Assembly (NCBI RefSeq): GCF_019803445.1
Contig: NZ_CP081844.1
Span: 2,802,501-2,866,500 of the forward strand
DNA length: 64,000 nucleotides
DNA from: Caenibius sp. WL
Lineage (GTDB): Bacteria; Pseudomonadota; Alphaproteobacteria; Sphingomonadales; Sphingomonadaceae
Direction of reading: 5' to 3'
The notes below the pieces were generated by a model. The model was not told the DNA's origin. It saw only the letters and a list, made by a program, of their open reading frames with translations, and made no database searches. Position 1 is the first letter of the stretch. The number at the start of each line of letters is the position of its first letter. Below, in pieces: positions 43,813 to 53,248 of the stretch. The translations under genes were made by a program, and so were the position numbers.

Positions 43813-45099
43813 ATGAACCCGTCCATCCTCCCCGACGTTGCGCACAGCTTGGCGCTAGCGATCCTTGCTTCGTCCGCCGCACCTGCGTTGCTTCTCGACG
43901 GGGCCCTGAACGTCATCGCAGGCAGCGCCTCCTTTTATCGTACTTTCGGCCTGAAGCCGCAGAATACGGACGGACGTCCCCTGTTCAAACTTGGCGCAGG
44001 AGAATGGGATATACCCCAGCTTCGTTCGCTGCTGAGCGCTACGCTCTCGGGCCATGCGAAGATCGAGGCTTATGAGATGGACCTCAAGGGGGATGCCTCA
44101 CCCCGACGCCTCATCCTCAATGCCGAGAAGTTGAACTATGGCGATGCCAGCCACGTCCGCCTGCTCCTGACAATTTCCGACGTCACCGAGGCCCGCATCA
44201 GCGAGAAGCTCAAGGACGACCTGCTGCGCGAAAAGGCGATCCTCCTCCAGGAGCTTCAACACCGCGTCGCCAATAGTCTTCAGATCATCGCGAGCGTGCT
44301 TATGCAAAGTGCGCGACGGGTGCAGTCCGAGGAAACCCGAAGCCATCTTCAAGATGCGCACAATCGGGTCATGTCGATCGCCACCCTCCAGCAGCAGCTC
44401 ACGGCATCAAGGCTCGGCGATGTCGAGCTACGCAGCTATTTTACCCAGTTGTGCGAGAGCCTTGGCGCATCGATGATCCACGATCATGATCAGGTATCGA
44501 TCACGGTAACCGCCGATGGCAGCAGTGTAAATGCCGATATCTCGGTCAGTCTCGGACTAATTGTCACCGAACTGGTGATCAACGCGCTCAAACACGCATT
44601 TCCGGGCAATCGCGGCGGCAGGATTCTCGTCGATTATTGTTCGCATGAAACCGACTGGGCGTTGTCAGTCAGTGACAACGGCGTTGGCACGCCTGAGGCG
44701 TTAGCCGACGCCAAGCCGGGCCTGGGAACGAGCATTGTCGAAGCCCTTGCCCGCCAGCTCAACGCAAACGTTGAAACGAAGGGAGGGAACCCGGGAACGA
44801 CGGTCTCGGTGAGGCATGCGACATCTTCCGCAGATCGAGGCTGGCAATCAAGTTCGAACAGATGTGGACAAGAAACCGCAGCATCGCCCACTCTCGTCAC
44901 CGGAAGGGCAGATGGCTGTTCTCCATCCGGTTGTTCGCATAGCGGCCAACCCCCTGCTTCTGTTCGCAGCCGAGATCCTTCATCCCAGCCTTGTAGGAAC
45001 GAAGCCCGTTGGGTGATGGTCTCCACCGTTCCGTGGCGCTTAAGTGTCTTCTTCATAAACCGCAGAGCCGCAGCTTTGTCCCGGGTCTTCGTGACGTAG
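43813..45099 (+). CDS. PAS-HisKA_2/HWE-type sensor histidine kinase, 3' end fused to IS6 DNA
   Basis: The conserved protein runs to residue 336. It has a PAS-like sensor (residues about 20-125), a histidine box (ILLQELQHRVANSLQIIASV, H150) and an ATP-binding domain with the N box VTELVINALKHAF (N257) and DNGVG, PGLGTSIVEAL. This is the soluble kinase type that often feeds the general stress response or light signalling in Alphaproteobacteria. After RHA at residue 336 the frame continues about 92 residues, mostly antisense to an IS6 remnant beginning near 44871, so the native stop is lost. No receiver is adjacent. Confidence 0.85.
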   Translation: MNPSILPDVAHSLALAILASSAAPALLLDGALNVIAGSASFYRTFGLKPQNTDGRPLFKLGAGEWDIPQLRSLLSATLSGHAKIEAYEMDLKGDASPRRLILNAEKLNYGDASHVRLLLTISDVTEARISEKLKDDLLREKAILLQELQHRVANSLQIIASVLMQSARRVQSEETRSHLQDAHNRVMSIATLQQQLTASRLGDVELRSYFTQLCESLGASMIHDHDQVSITVTADGSSVNADISVSLGLIVTELVINALKHAFPGNRGGRILVDYCSHETDWALSVSDNGVGTPEALADAKPGLGTSIVEALARQLNANVETKGGNPGTTVSVRHATSSADRGWQSSSNRCGQETAASPTLVTGRADGCSPSGCSHSGQPPASVRSRDPSSQPCRNEARWVMVSTVPWRLSVFFINRRAAALSRVFVT

Positions 45100-45253
45100 C
45101 TCTCGAAGATTTCTCCCTCGTGATCGACCGCGCGCCAGAGATATACCATCTCGCCGTTCAGTTGACATACATCTCGTCGAGATGCCATTTCCAATGGCGG
45201 AAGCCCCGCATCCGACTGACCCGCTGCTGGCGGACATCGGCAGCGAACAGCTC
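44871..45253 (-). mobile_element. IS6 internal remnant
   Basis: The middle of an IS6 transposase is readable in shifting frames: SRMRGFRHWKWHLDEMY, GEMVYLWRAVDHEGEIFESY, RDKAAALRFMKKTLKRHG, then EAGGWPLCEQPDGEQP. Both ends are missing. Decay is greater than in the other remnants. Confidence 0.8.
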
Positions 45254-45383
45254 GCGACAGAATTCCTGATCTTCACACATGCGTGCACGAAGCCCGCACC
45301 TGCCGTGGAAGTCCATATCCAGCTTTTTGGATCTCGCCGGCACATTCCATTCGACTTGTTCGCTAAAGCAAGCATTGGTGCGT

Positions 45384-45422
45384 TCAGAACAGTGGAACCC
45401 CGAAGGGGAACCACTGTTCTGA
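45384..45422. promoter_or_regulatory. Perfect two-part hairpin upstream of a DUF3489-like gene
   Basis: TCAGAACAGTGG (45384-45395) and CCACTGTTCTGA (45411-45422) pair perfectly, with an inner CCCC-GAA-GGGG hairpin separated by AA on both sides. It lies 70 nt before the start at 45492. No U-tract follows, so a leader structure or operator is more likely than a terminator. Confidence 0.6.
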
Positions 45423-45491
45423 CCGGCGCAACCGGCGGGGCTTTGGGTGGTGGAAGCAGCACAGAGCTGCTTCGCAATGGAGAACCACCCG

Positions 45492-45698
45492 ATGACCCGG
45501 AAAACCAGCACCACGCCCCGGACTACCCCTTCCGCCAGACGGCCGCGCAGGATGGCGCGTGAACCCAAAACCATGCCGACCCTCGAGGACCCGGTCGATC
45601 ATGCCGAGCCTGCTGACGAGACCGAGGGAACTGCGCCTCCTCCCCCTGCCCCCAGCAAGACCACCCACCTTGTCATGCTGCTCCAGCGCCCGAGGTAG
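45492..45698 (+). pseudogene. DUF3489-like protein, truncated
   Basis: 68 codons: a basic Arg/Thr-rich N-terminus (MTRKTSTTPRTTPSARRPRR), an acidic/Pro linker (APPPPAPSKT) and then KTTHLVMLLQRPR before a stop. In DUF3489 proteins that last segment begins the winged-helix domain (L-ALL-RPEGATI-E--AATGW), which is lost here. The break point is at about 45695. Family assignment is from memory of that pattern. Confidence 0.55.
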
Positions 45699-45907
45699 TG
45701 CACGCCGTCCACTGCATGAACAGCGACGCCCGGCGCGGCGCGGTAGCGTGCCTCGACCGGTCCTGACCAGGCCGGGCGCTCGCCGGTGGGCGTGGACGGA
45801 ACCGGCCGATCAGGGGCTTTCCAGATCGCACCGCCGCGCACCGCTTCGATCAGCACATCGGCGGCATGGTCGAGATCGGAATAATGCAGGTGCGGCTACC
45901 CACCGAC

Positions 45908-46810
45908 TTAGTGTGTAAGGACAGAAATTTCTCGGGCGAGCTCAATGAAGGCCTTGAAAGCGGCAGAAGGATTTCGCCGGCTAGGGTAATAGAGGCACAG
46001 CGGATTGAGCGGCGGGGTCCAGTCTTCCAGAAGCTGGATCAGGCGGCCCGAGGCGAGATCGTCACGAACATCGTGCTCCATGAAAAAGCCGATGCCAACA
46101 CCTTCAAGGGCCGCGATCCGGGACAGGCTTGCTTCATCGAGCGTGATCGGGCCCTGCACATCAATCTGTAGCGGCTCGCCATTCTTCTCGAAATGCCATC
46201 GATAGGGTGCGCCATTGGGCAGGCGGATGCAGAGGCATATGTGGCCGAGAAGATCCGACGGCACGCGCGGCCGGTTTTTGCCCTTAAGATATGATGGAGA
46301 AGCCACGACGGAGAAGCGTCGAGCGGGCCCCAGCGGTAACGCGATCATGTCACTCGGAACGAGGTCGGCGCTTCGGACCCCCAGATCGAAGCCGTCCGCC
46401 ACGACATCGACCAGCCGCCCTTCGGTTACCAAGTCGATATGGACCTGCGGATAGCGACGGAGGAACTCCAGAATGAGTGGAGAGAATATCTCCCGCGCGG
46501 CGGTTGCGAAGGCGTTGATGCGCAAGGTTCCGGACGGGGTTTCCTGCTGGGATCTCACCGCCTCCATCGCCTCGTGGATCGTCCCCAATGCCGGCCCCAC
46601 TCGCTCGACAAAGGATCGCCCGGCATCGGTCAGCGACACACTGCGGGTCGTGCGATTGAAGAGCCGGACGCCAAGCTGCCGCTCCAGTTTGCCGATGGCA
46701 TTGCTCAACGCGGTGGTCGACATACCGAGCTCCAGCGCCGCAGCGCGAAAGGAGCCTCTCCGCACAATGGCGAGCACCGCTTCAAGCTCGATGAAACCCT
46801 GTCTGATCAT
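45908..46810 (-). CDS. LysR-family transcriptional regulator
   Basis: 300 residues from ATG 46810: an HTH at residues 1-60 ([20 protein letters not shown], then [20 protein letters not shown] and [14 protein letters not shown]) and the effector domain ([31 protein letters not shown]). It is the AraC-free, TrpI/CrgA-like layout of short LysR proteins. Divergent from the SnoaL/SDR pair with 128 nt between, so it probably regulates them. Confidence 0.92.
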   Translation of the reverse strand: MIRQGFIELEAVLAIVRRGSFRAAALELGMSTTALSNAIGKLERQLGVRLFNRTTRSVSLTDAGRSFVERVGPALGTIHEAMEAVRSQQETPSGTLRINAFATAAREIFSPLILEFLRRYPQVHIDLVTEGRLVDVVADGFDLGVRSADLVPSDMIALPLGPARRFSVVASPSYLKGKNRPRVPSDLLGHICLCIRLPNGAPYRWHFEKNGEPLQIDVQGPITLDEASLSRIAALEGVGIGFFMEHDVRDDLASGRLIQLLEDWTPPLNPLCLYYPSRRNPSAAFKAFIELAREISVLTH

Positions 46811-46938
46811 TGTCCCGCTAATCGCAATGCAACATGCTTCTTTATCCCGATTATCGCCAGCCGCGTCCATCCCTATGTCAGTCGGCGACAATGGCGGGTG
46901 CCCATGCTCCCGTTGGTCGGCAACCTAAGGAGAGAACA

Positions 46939-47268
46939 ATGGCCATCGATCTACCGAACCCGATAGCTGCCTATTTCGAGGCTGACAGACAGAAGGGTGC
47001 CGAAGCGATCGCCCGGTGTTTCACCGAACATGCGGTGGTCAAGGATGAGGGCCGTACTTACACAAGCCGCGAGGCGATCCGGCGATGGAAAGCAGACTCC
47101 GCCAATAAATATAGCTATGCGGCTGAAACGGTGGCCATCGGACACGATAATGGCCGGATCGTAGTAACCAGACATCTCGTGGGCGACTTCCCCGGCAGCC
47201 CAGTGGACCTACGTTACTTCTTCGTTCTACAGAGTGACGAGATCGCCGAACTGGAGATCGTCCCATGA
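46939..47268 (+). CDS. SnoaL/NTF2-like protein
   Basis: 109 residues of the NTF2 fold: [20 protein letters not shown] at the start, [20 protein letters not shown] and RRWKADS, and a terminal strand [21 protein letters not shown] precedes the ATG. Members bind or convert small molecules in a hydrophobic pocket. The stop overlaps the SDR start (ATGA), so the two act together. Confidence 0.85.
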   Translation: MAIDLPNPIAAYFEADRQKGAEAIARCFTEHAVVKDEGRTYTSREAIRRWKADSANKYSYAAETVAIGHDNGRIVVTRHLVGDFPGSPVDLRYFFVLQSDEIAELEIVP

Positions 47269-48044
47269 CCGGTTTTCTCACGCTGGAGGGAAAGCGGGTG
47301 CTGATAACCTCCGGCACGCGGGGAGCGGGCGCGGCCACGGTGAACCTGTTTCGCCAACTCGGCGCTGAGGTTCTGACAACCGCCCGGACGAAGCCTGACG
47401 CGCTCCCGGAAGAGCTCTTCGTTGCTGCTGACCTGACGACCGCCGCAGGCTGTTCAGTGCTGGCCAGCGCTACCAGGGAGCGGCTCGGTCATGTGGACGT
47501 CATCGTCCACATGCTTGGCGGTTCGAGCGCACCGGCCGGCGGCTTCTCTGCGTTGCGCGACGCCGAGTGGTTGAAGGAGCTGAACCTGAACCTGATGCCG
47601 GCCGTCCGCCTCGATCGCGACCTCGTGCCGGACATGGTGTCGCGCGGCAGCGGCGTCGTCGTCCATGTGACCTCGATCCAGCGTGTGCTGCCTCTGCCGG
47701 AAGCGACGACAGCCTATGCCGCTGCCAAGGCCGCCTTGTCGACCTACAGCAAGAGCCTGTCGAAGGAAGTCTCGTCCCGCGGCGTTCGCGTCGTGCGCAT
47801 ATCGCCTGGCTGGATAGAAACCGAAGCATCCGTGCAACTCGCCAGCCGGCTGGCCTCGGAGGCGGGCACCGGTCTGGAAGACGGCAAGCGCATGATTATG
47901 GCATCGCTCGGCGGCATTCCGATCGGCCGCCCTTCAACACCCGAGGAAGTTGCGAACCTGATCGCATTCCTGGCGTCCGATTTGGCCGGCAGCATCACCG
48001 GGACCGAATACGTGATCGACGGGGGAACCGTGCCAACTGCTTGA
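47265..48044 (+). CDS. Short-chain dehydrogenase/reductase
   Basis: 259 residues of the classical SDR type. The cofactor motif is altered to [15 protein letters not shown] (usual TGxxxGIG), followed by DVIVHMLGG (the NNAG position reads HMLGG), a catalytic S in VHVTSIQR and YxxxK in [14 protein letters not shown]. The end [14 protein letters not shown] is normal. Replacement of NNAG by HMLGG occurs in a subset of SDRs. It is likely an oxidoreductase acting with the SnoaL-like partner. Confidence 0.88.
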   Translation: MTGFLTLEGKRVLITSGTRGAGAATVNLFRQLGAEVLTTARTKPDALPEELFVAADLTTAAGCSVLASATRERLGHVDVIVHMLGGSSAPAGGFSALRDAEWLKELNLNLMPAVRLDRDLVPDMVSRGSGVVVHVTSIQRVLPLPEATTAYAAAKAALSTYSKSLSKEVSSRGVRVVRISPGWIETEASVQLASRLASEAGTGLEDGKRMIMASLGGIPIGRPSTPEEVANLIAFLASDLAGSITGTEYVIDGGTVPTA

Positions 48045-48158
48045 TCGGAATTTTCCACCGACAAAGCGGGCGTTCCGAGCCTCTTTTCACCTCTTTGGAA
48101 GCAGCCGTTTGTCAATGGAGAACCGATGGTCGGACTGCTTTCCTGGCGGCCTGTTCCC

Positions 48159-48380
48159 TCACGGATTATGGCGAGGCGATTTCGCCTGCTCCTTCATCTC
48201 CGCGTAGGCGATGTCATGGGCCTGGGGCGCGAGCGAGAGGAGGTATTGGCTGGCATCGCTGTAGGTCAGAAAGGGTCTTCCATCTGCGATGATCGGAACG
48301 GAACGCCCGTTGTAGATCCGGCGCAAGAGCCGCCTTTGCGCTCTTTCTAACGATGGAGCGTCTTCTTTCGTGACTGTCAT
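48159..48380 (-). CDS. Small hypothetical protein (73 residues)
   Basis: Start at 48380 has AGGATGGGA upstream. The sequence (MTVTKEDAPSLERAQRRLLR, then RIYNGRSVPIIADGRPFLTY and SDASQYLLSLAPQAHD) is basic at the front and helical at the end. It is not recognised. It points away from the HTH gene at 48473, sharing its promoter region. Confidence 0.5.
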   Translation of the reverse strand: MTVTKEDAPSLERAQRRLLRRIYNGRSVPIIADGRPFLTYSDASQYLLSLAPQAHDIAYAEMKEQAKSPRHNP

Positions 48381-48472
48381 TTCCCATCCTGTAGACGGCA
48401 AGGTGCCAACTCGCCATTTCAATCTCGCGCACCGTACGTACGATCAGTCCACACGAAGGGAATACAAAGATT

Positions 48473-48724
48473 ATGTCATCTGGAATGCAGGATCTTTCCG
48501 AGCACTTCGCCCATTGCATTCAGGTGTTCGGCGGCACCACCGCTTCCTCGCGGCGACTCGGTATTGACGAACGTGCCCTCAGGCGCTTCATGAACGGCGA
48601 ACGGCCTATCAGCGCCCAGCTAATGCAGGATACAGCGCAGGCCTTGCGGGCCCTCATCGCGGAAGCCACGGCAGCAGAAGCGCACATCGTCACCGCCTCG
48701 GGCATGGAACCGAACAAATCTTAA
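48473..48724 (+). CDS. Small XRE/YdaS-like HTH protein
   Basis: 83 residues with a likely helix-turn-helix (HFAHCIQVFGGTTASSRRLG, then IDERALRRFMNGERPISAQL). The RRFMNGERP wording is the recognition-helix end found in Cro/YdaS-like repressors. GAAGGGAA lies upstream. It may be a small DNA-binding protein controlling its own divergent region. Confidence 0.55.
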   Translation: MSSGMQDLSEHFAHCIQVFGGTTASSRRLGIDERALRRFMNGERPISAQLMQDTAQALRALIAEATAAEAHIVTASGMEPNKS

Positions 48725-49027
48725 GTTCAGCCGCCTTCAGGGTACGGTGTGCCCACACGGCCTCTCGCCAACAAACCAGACACACCTGTAATTCACGTGC
48801 AGGTCTGAACTTTCCATTCGTTCATCCGGCCGGCGACGGACAAGTCGGCTGCTTGTTGCCGAACGGTTGCGACCATCTGAAGCAGACAGGGATGTACCGC
48901 ATCGAGGCGGGTGTTCGTGGCAAATCAGCTGTGCTGGCGAATGCCTTGCTTGGAGTGACGGTGTGGTATGCGGATATCGCTCGCTATATGCTGGCAGCGC
49001 AAGATCAGGCAATTTCAGGCAGACCAT
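48725..49027. other. Intergenic stretch without recognised content
   Basis: About 300 bp between the HTH gene and the HNH-like gene. No supported feature was found. Confidence 0.4.
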
Positions 49028-49396
49028 ATGGCCCGCAAGCATTCCAAACACGAATCCTATTCAGACCTGCGTCGTGAGGAGGATGAGGTTCCGGCGCAGG
49101 AAGTGCTTTGCTGGCTCTGTGGCCGGCCGGTTGGCAAGACCGTGGTTTGACGCCATCCCGTGCCCAAGAGCCGCGGTGGGCGCGATGTCGTGCCTATGCA
49201 CCCGATTTGCCAACAGACACTGATTGCCAATTTCACCAATTCCGAACTGCAGCGCCATGGGATAGATGTGGAGGGCCTTCTGGCCAACCCCGCCGTGCGC
49301 AAATTCGTCGATTGGGTGGTCAACAAAGACCCCGATTTCACCGCGGCCACGGCTAAGAAGCGACGTTGGTCGGCGATTGCACTCTTCGCGGGATAG
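49028..49396 (+). pseudogene. HNH-like zinc protein interrupted by an in-frame TGA
   Basis: 122 sense codons on one frame, broken at 49148-49150 by TGA. Before it: AQEVLCWLCGRPVGKTVV; after it, same frame: RHPVPKSRGGRDVVPMHPIC, then ANFTNSELQRHGID. The intact family reads CxLCGR-LG---QWHHxxPKSRGG-----LHPxCH, so TGA stands where Trp (TGG) is expected. The last zinc ligand region (HPICQQT) has Q where H is common. A one-base change would restore it. Confidence 0.65.
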
Positions 49397-49460
49397 ACTT
49401 TCTCAACGGGGCGCCAGCTTGCCCAAAGGGGGCGATTAGTGAATGCGGCATGTCCTGCCA

Positions 49461-49913
49461 TCACATCTGGCGCTGAAGCTTCACCAAGGTTTCATCGAGG
49501 TTCGAAAGAAAGCGTGAACGATCGGCTGCACTGAAAGGGGGAGGTCCACCAATAACATCGCCACCAGCGCGCAAGTCAGCCATAATAGCCCTCATCGCGA
49601 TCGAGTTGCCAATCGAAGATGTCGTGAAGGGTTTTCCGTTCGGGGCAATCACTCTTCCACCGAGCTTCAGACACCGATCCGCGAGCAGGATATCCGCAGT
49701 GATAACGATGGTTGCCGGGCCCGTATGCTCGACGATCCAATCGTCCGCGGCATCGAAAGCTTCGCTTACAACCTTGCGCGAGATGAGCGGGTCATGCGGT
49801 ATGCGGATCGGGCTGTTGCTTATGACAATGACCGGGATCTTGTATCGAGCGGAAACGCGATAGGCTTCATTTTTCACTGGGCAGGCATCGGCATCGATCA
49901 GGATCTGAATCAT
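49461..49913 (-). CDS. yaiI: YaiI/YqxD family (DUF188) protein
   Basis: 150 residues matching the whole family: MIQILIDADACPVKNEAYRV at the start, VISNSPIRIPHDP, DAADDWIVEHTGPATIVITA and GGRVIAPNGKPFTTSSIGNS. The conserved Asp residues of this PIN-like fold are present. Its function is not established. Single gene. Confidence 0.9.
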   Translation of the reverse strand: MIQILIDADACPVKNEAYRVSARYKIPVIVISNSPIRIPHDPLISRKVVSEAFDAADDWIVEHTGPATIVITADILLADRCLKLGGRVIAPNGKPFTTSSIGNSIAMRAIMADLRAGGDVIGGPPPFSAADRSRFLSNLDETLVKLQRQM

Positions 49914-50149
49914 ACTGCTTCATAGCGTGATCATACACAAATGACGAACCACCCGTTCCGCAATAGCCCTAGAGCGAAAGTGTGCTACTGCCTCCGTGCT
50001 AACGTCGCCGTGGACGGATATCGGGCCGCCTCAACTCTTCCCCTTGTCCCTTGATAGCTTCGCACAGCCGGGAGCATCGTTCGGTGCATGCCCGTCACCC
50101 ATTTCGACGCTCTCGATACGCTCGAGTAGTAGTGCGCGAGGTACGCTAT

Positions 50150-50821
50150 ATGAGCGGACATGAATTGATCGGCAGCGCCATGGTGCCCGATGGGATCGAA
50201 GTGCGCTTGGTGCGCAGCGAAGACGACTATGCGATCATGCTGGAAGACAATGAGTTGATGAGCACCGACCTGCATGCTTCAGAGCAGGCGTTGGCGACAC
50301 TGACTTGCGAACGCCTGGCCGGGCGCGCTGCCCCCCAATTGCTCATCGGCGGTTACGGCATGGGGTTTACGTTGCGCGCCGCTCTGGGGGCGCTTGGCGA
50401 CGATGCCAGTGTGACAGTAGCGGAGATCGTGCCCGAAATCATAGAATGGGCCCGGGGGCCGATGCGCGAACTGACTGCCGATTGTCTTGACGATGCGCGT
50501 GTGGTCCTCGTCATGGATGATGTGGCCATGCTGATTGATGCAGCACAACAGGGATATGACGCGATCCTGCTCGATGTCGACAACGGCCCCAGCGGATTAA
50601 CCCGTCAGTTGAACGATGGCCTTTATTCCCGGACCGGGTTGCAAGCCGCTATGGCGGCCCTCCGGCAAAATGGACTCCTCGCGATCTGGTCGGCAGAGCC
50701 CGATCCAGATTTTGTCACGCACCTGGAGAAGGTCGGCTTCAAAGTGGAGGAAGTGCACGCAAACGCCTTGCCCGACTGTGAGGGAGGGCACCACGTCATC
50801 TGGTTTGCCGAAAAGCTATAG
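50150..50821 (+). CDS. Spermidine-synthase-like methyltransferase-fold protein
   Basis: 223 residues from ATG 50150. The aminopropyl/methyl-transferase fold is seen in LLIGGYGMGFTLRAAL (nucleotide-binding loop), VTVAEIVPEIIEWARG (acidic end of strand 2), YDAILLDVDNGPSGL (acidic strand-4 motif) and GLLAIWSAEPDPDF. Such proteins are often called spermidine synthase-like; the gatekeeping loop and polyamine residues cannot be confirmed, so the substrate is open. Confidence 0.75.
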   Translation: MSGHELIGSAMVPDGIEVRLVRSEDDYAIMLEDNELMSTDLHASEQALATLTCERLAGRAAPQLLIGGYGMGFTLRAALGALGDDASVTVAEIVPEIIEWARGPMRELTADCLDDARVVLVMDDVAMLIDAAQQGYDAILLDVDNGPSGLTRQLNDGLYSRTGLQAAMAALRQNGLLAIWSAEPDPDFVTHLEKVGFKVEEVHANALPDCEGGHHVIWFAEKL

Positions 50822-50825
50822 CTAT

Positions 50826-51190
50826 TGACCTGCCCCCTGATTTTCCTCCACGTTTGATTAGAGTTCGGCGCTGATTGCACTGCTACCCAACCTTGGACCA
50901 CTCGGACCTGGAGTTTTCGCCTTGCTCAGGTCCGGTGGGCTAGTCGCACCGGCTGAGTTTGCCAGCAAGATCGGAGGGATATTCTCGATCGCGCTGTGCG
51001 GTCGCTCTTCGTTGTAGTGTTTACGCCAAGCCTCCAGCTTTTCGCAAGCATCCTGCAGCGACAGGAACTAGTGCGCGTTCAGGCATTGACCCGACGCTTG
51101 GGCGTCTTGTTCCGCAGCTGCAGACCTAACTCCCTGTCAAGACGATAGACCTTCTTCATGTTCACGACCCAACCGTCCCGACTTAGGATG
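50826..51190 (-). mobile_element. IS3 remnant (orfB pieces)
   Basis: An end with TGACCTGCCCCC is at 50826. Two pieces of OrfB are readable on the minus strand: an inner one (SRDGWVVNMKKVYRLDRELG, LQLRNKTPKRRVNA) and the C-terminus (LSLQDACEKLEAWRKHYNEE, RPHSAIENIPPILL). The core between them is deleted. It abuts the GMC duplicate at 51200. Confidence 0.75.
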
Positions 51191-51199
51191 CCCGTCTTT

Positions 51200-51718
51200 T
51201 TCGCTGCCGGAAGGGACGAACTGAGGCTCGAATGATAAGCGCCATAACTGCATCCCCGTTCACAGAACGAGCGCACCTGACAGGCCGCCCTGCCCAGCTC
51301 CACATGATGCGGCTGCGCTTTCGATAGGTTGGCCACGCGGCCGGGGATGACCTTGCGGCCAGGAAATTTCGCTTCCACTGCCCGCTTGAAAAGCTGTTCT
51401 CCATCGTTGAGCGCGAACGGCGGCAGAAACTCGCCATCGGGTAATTGCGGCAGGCCCTCCTGCGAGCCGGATACGCCAATAAACCGCTCGATGTGATCGT
51501 ACCACGGAGCGAGATCATCATAACGGATCGGCCAATCCACCCCATGGCCGTCCTTGGCATTCGCTTCAAAATCCATCGGCGACAGCCTGTAAGTCTGACT
51601 CCCCCACATCAACGAGCGACCGCCTACATGATTGCCCCTGATCCAGGAGAAAGGCTTGTCTTCGGGCGTCGAATAAGGATGCTCACTATCCTTCACCCAG
51701 AAATCCTTGTTGGCACTG
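51200..51718 (-). pseudogene. 519-bp duplicate of the GMC oxidoreductase gene
   Basis: This equals 55273-55791 in length, strand and sequence apart from a few substitutions (for example RSLMWGSQTYRLS here and RSLMWGRQTYRLS there, and AACQV versus ATCQV). It encodes the middle of a GMC flavoprotein (SWIRGNHVGG, RYDDLAPWYDHIERFIGVSG) without start, FAD fold or C-terminus. It lies precisely between two IS3 fragments, so it was probably carried by IS-mediated rearrangement. Confidence 0.85.
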
Positions 51719-52674
51719 AAGGACTTGGTGAAGGAGAATCTTCGGCTTCGGCGTGCGATATCCGATCTCACTTTGGACAAGCTGATCCTGCAGGAAGCTG
51801 CCCGGGGAAACTTCTGAGCCCCGCGCACCGAAGGCGCTGTATCGACCACATCAGAACGATGATGCCGGTGTCCGAGCGGCGACTCTGCCGCGTGCTCGGG
51901 CAGCACCGATCGACACAGCGCAAGGCGCCCCGTGGGGCAGATGACGAAGCGGCTCTCACCGAGGATATCATTGCGCTGGCGCGGCAATATGGCCGTTATG
52001 GCTATCGCCGGGTAACGGCGTTGCTGCGTGATGCGGGGTGGCATGTGAACCGCAAGCGTGTCGAGCGCATCTGGCGCCGCGAGGGGCTAAAGGTGCCGCA
52101 GCGGCAGCCAAAGCGTGGACAGCTCTGGCTCAATGATGGATCGTGTATCCGGCTGCGGCCGGAATATCCTGGGCACGTCTGGTCCTACGACTTCGTCGAG
52201 GGCCGCACCCATGACGGTCGCAAATACCGGATCCTGTCGATCATCGACGAGGCGAGCCGGGAGTGCATGGCGTTGCCGGTAGCGCGCAAGCTCAGGAGCG
52301 ATGACGTGCTTGCGGCGTTGGCCGAGCTGTTCGTCACGCGCGGCCCCCCAGCGCATATAAGGTCGGACAATGGCCCGGAGTTTATCGCGACCGCCGTGCA
52401 GGAATGGCTGGCGAAGGTCGGCGTGAAGACGCTGTATATCACGCCCGGACGCCATGGGAGAATGGCTATTGCGAAAGCTTTAACGGATCGTTGCGTGATG
52501 AACTGCTCAACGGCGAGATTTTCTACTCGCTCGCCGAGGCCCGCATCCTGATCGAAGCGTGGCGACGACACTACAACACCGTCCGGCCGCACAGCTCGCT
52601 CGGGTATCGACCGCCGGCGATGGAGGCGTCAATGCACTAACAATCCGCCCGGGCCACTCGGTAGGGGCCGGTCA
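51719..52674 (+). mobile_element. IS3 remnant with frameshifted orfB
   Basis: It begins inside OrfA (LKDLVKENLRLRRAISDLTL and DKLILQEAARGNF), continues through OrfB (GRYGYRRVTALLRDAGWHVN, HVWSYDFVEGRTHDGRKYRI, IRSDNGPEFIATAVQEWL) and shifts frame near 52448 at CCCGGACGCCATGG, after which [20 protein letters not shown] follows. The right end GGGGCCGGTCA finishes at 52674. OrfA's HTH is missing. Confidence 0.8.
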
Positions 52675-52713
52675 GTCTTGCGAAGCATAGGATGGGACTC
52701 TGCCAGCATTCGA

Positions 52714-53066
52714 TCAGTATTCGAACGAGAGTTCCAATCCATAAGTTCGCGACTGGTCAAAAAAGGCGCTGGATGTGCCGGTATTGAACTGCGCAATATA
52801 ATATTCCTTGTCCGCCAGGTTGCGCCCGAAAGTGGAGAGGCGCCATTTCCCACCCCCGATAGGTATATCACTCAGCGTCAGGTGTGCATCCAGGAGACCA
52901 TACTTTTCAGACTTTGACCGGGGGTCCGAAGTCGATGTGGGCGTCAGACCCTGATAATAATAACAATAATCGAGATTAGCGCCCAACTGACTGATGGCCA
53001 TCGGCGGAAACTGGTATTCAACCTTTGCGCTGATCGTTTGCGGCGCCATGTCGATGAAGCGGAAGC
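52714..53066 (-). pseudogene. TonB-dependent receptor C-terminal fragment
   Basis: About 117 codons of the last barrel strands of a TonB receptor: ANLDYCYYYQGLTPTSTSDP, then LLDAHLTLSDIPIGGGKWRL and STFGRNLADKEYYIAQF, ending in LELSFEY. The rest of the gene was replaced by an IS6 piece that enters in frame at 53066, so a hybrid of 152 residues starting at 53172 is open. Confidence 0.8.
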
Positions 53067-53232
53067 GCAGCGATAGCGGAAAGCGCACATAAAGCATCAC
53101 CGCCATCCGGATGACCTCTGGCGAGGAGTGGAAATACCTGAATGGATTGGCCGGTTTGCGAGGGCGAGGCATCGCCCCGCCCTACGCATCCCCCCTCATT
53201 CCAGCAATCGGTACAATCCTTCTGACAGTGCC
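53067..53232 (-). mobile_element. IS6 remnant joined in frame to a TonB receptor tail
   Basis: First 36 codons of the IS6 transposase (MPRPRKPANPFRYFHSSPEV, then IRMAVMLYVRFPLSLR) plus its right end finishing in TCTGACAGTGCC at 53232. The join with the receptor fragment falls after the codons for LSLR. Confidence 0.85.
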
Positions 53233-53248
53233 AGGGTAAAACATCCTA

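Noticed and set aside
45699-45907. A minus-strand frame (LHYSDLDHAADVLIEAVRGG) as the end of an aminotransferase-like gene
   Set aside because: The pattern is suggestive but too short, with no upstream frame or second motif; left unannotated.
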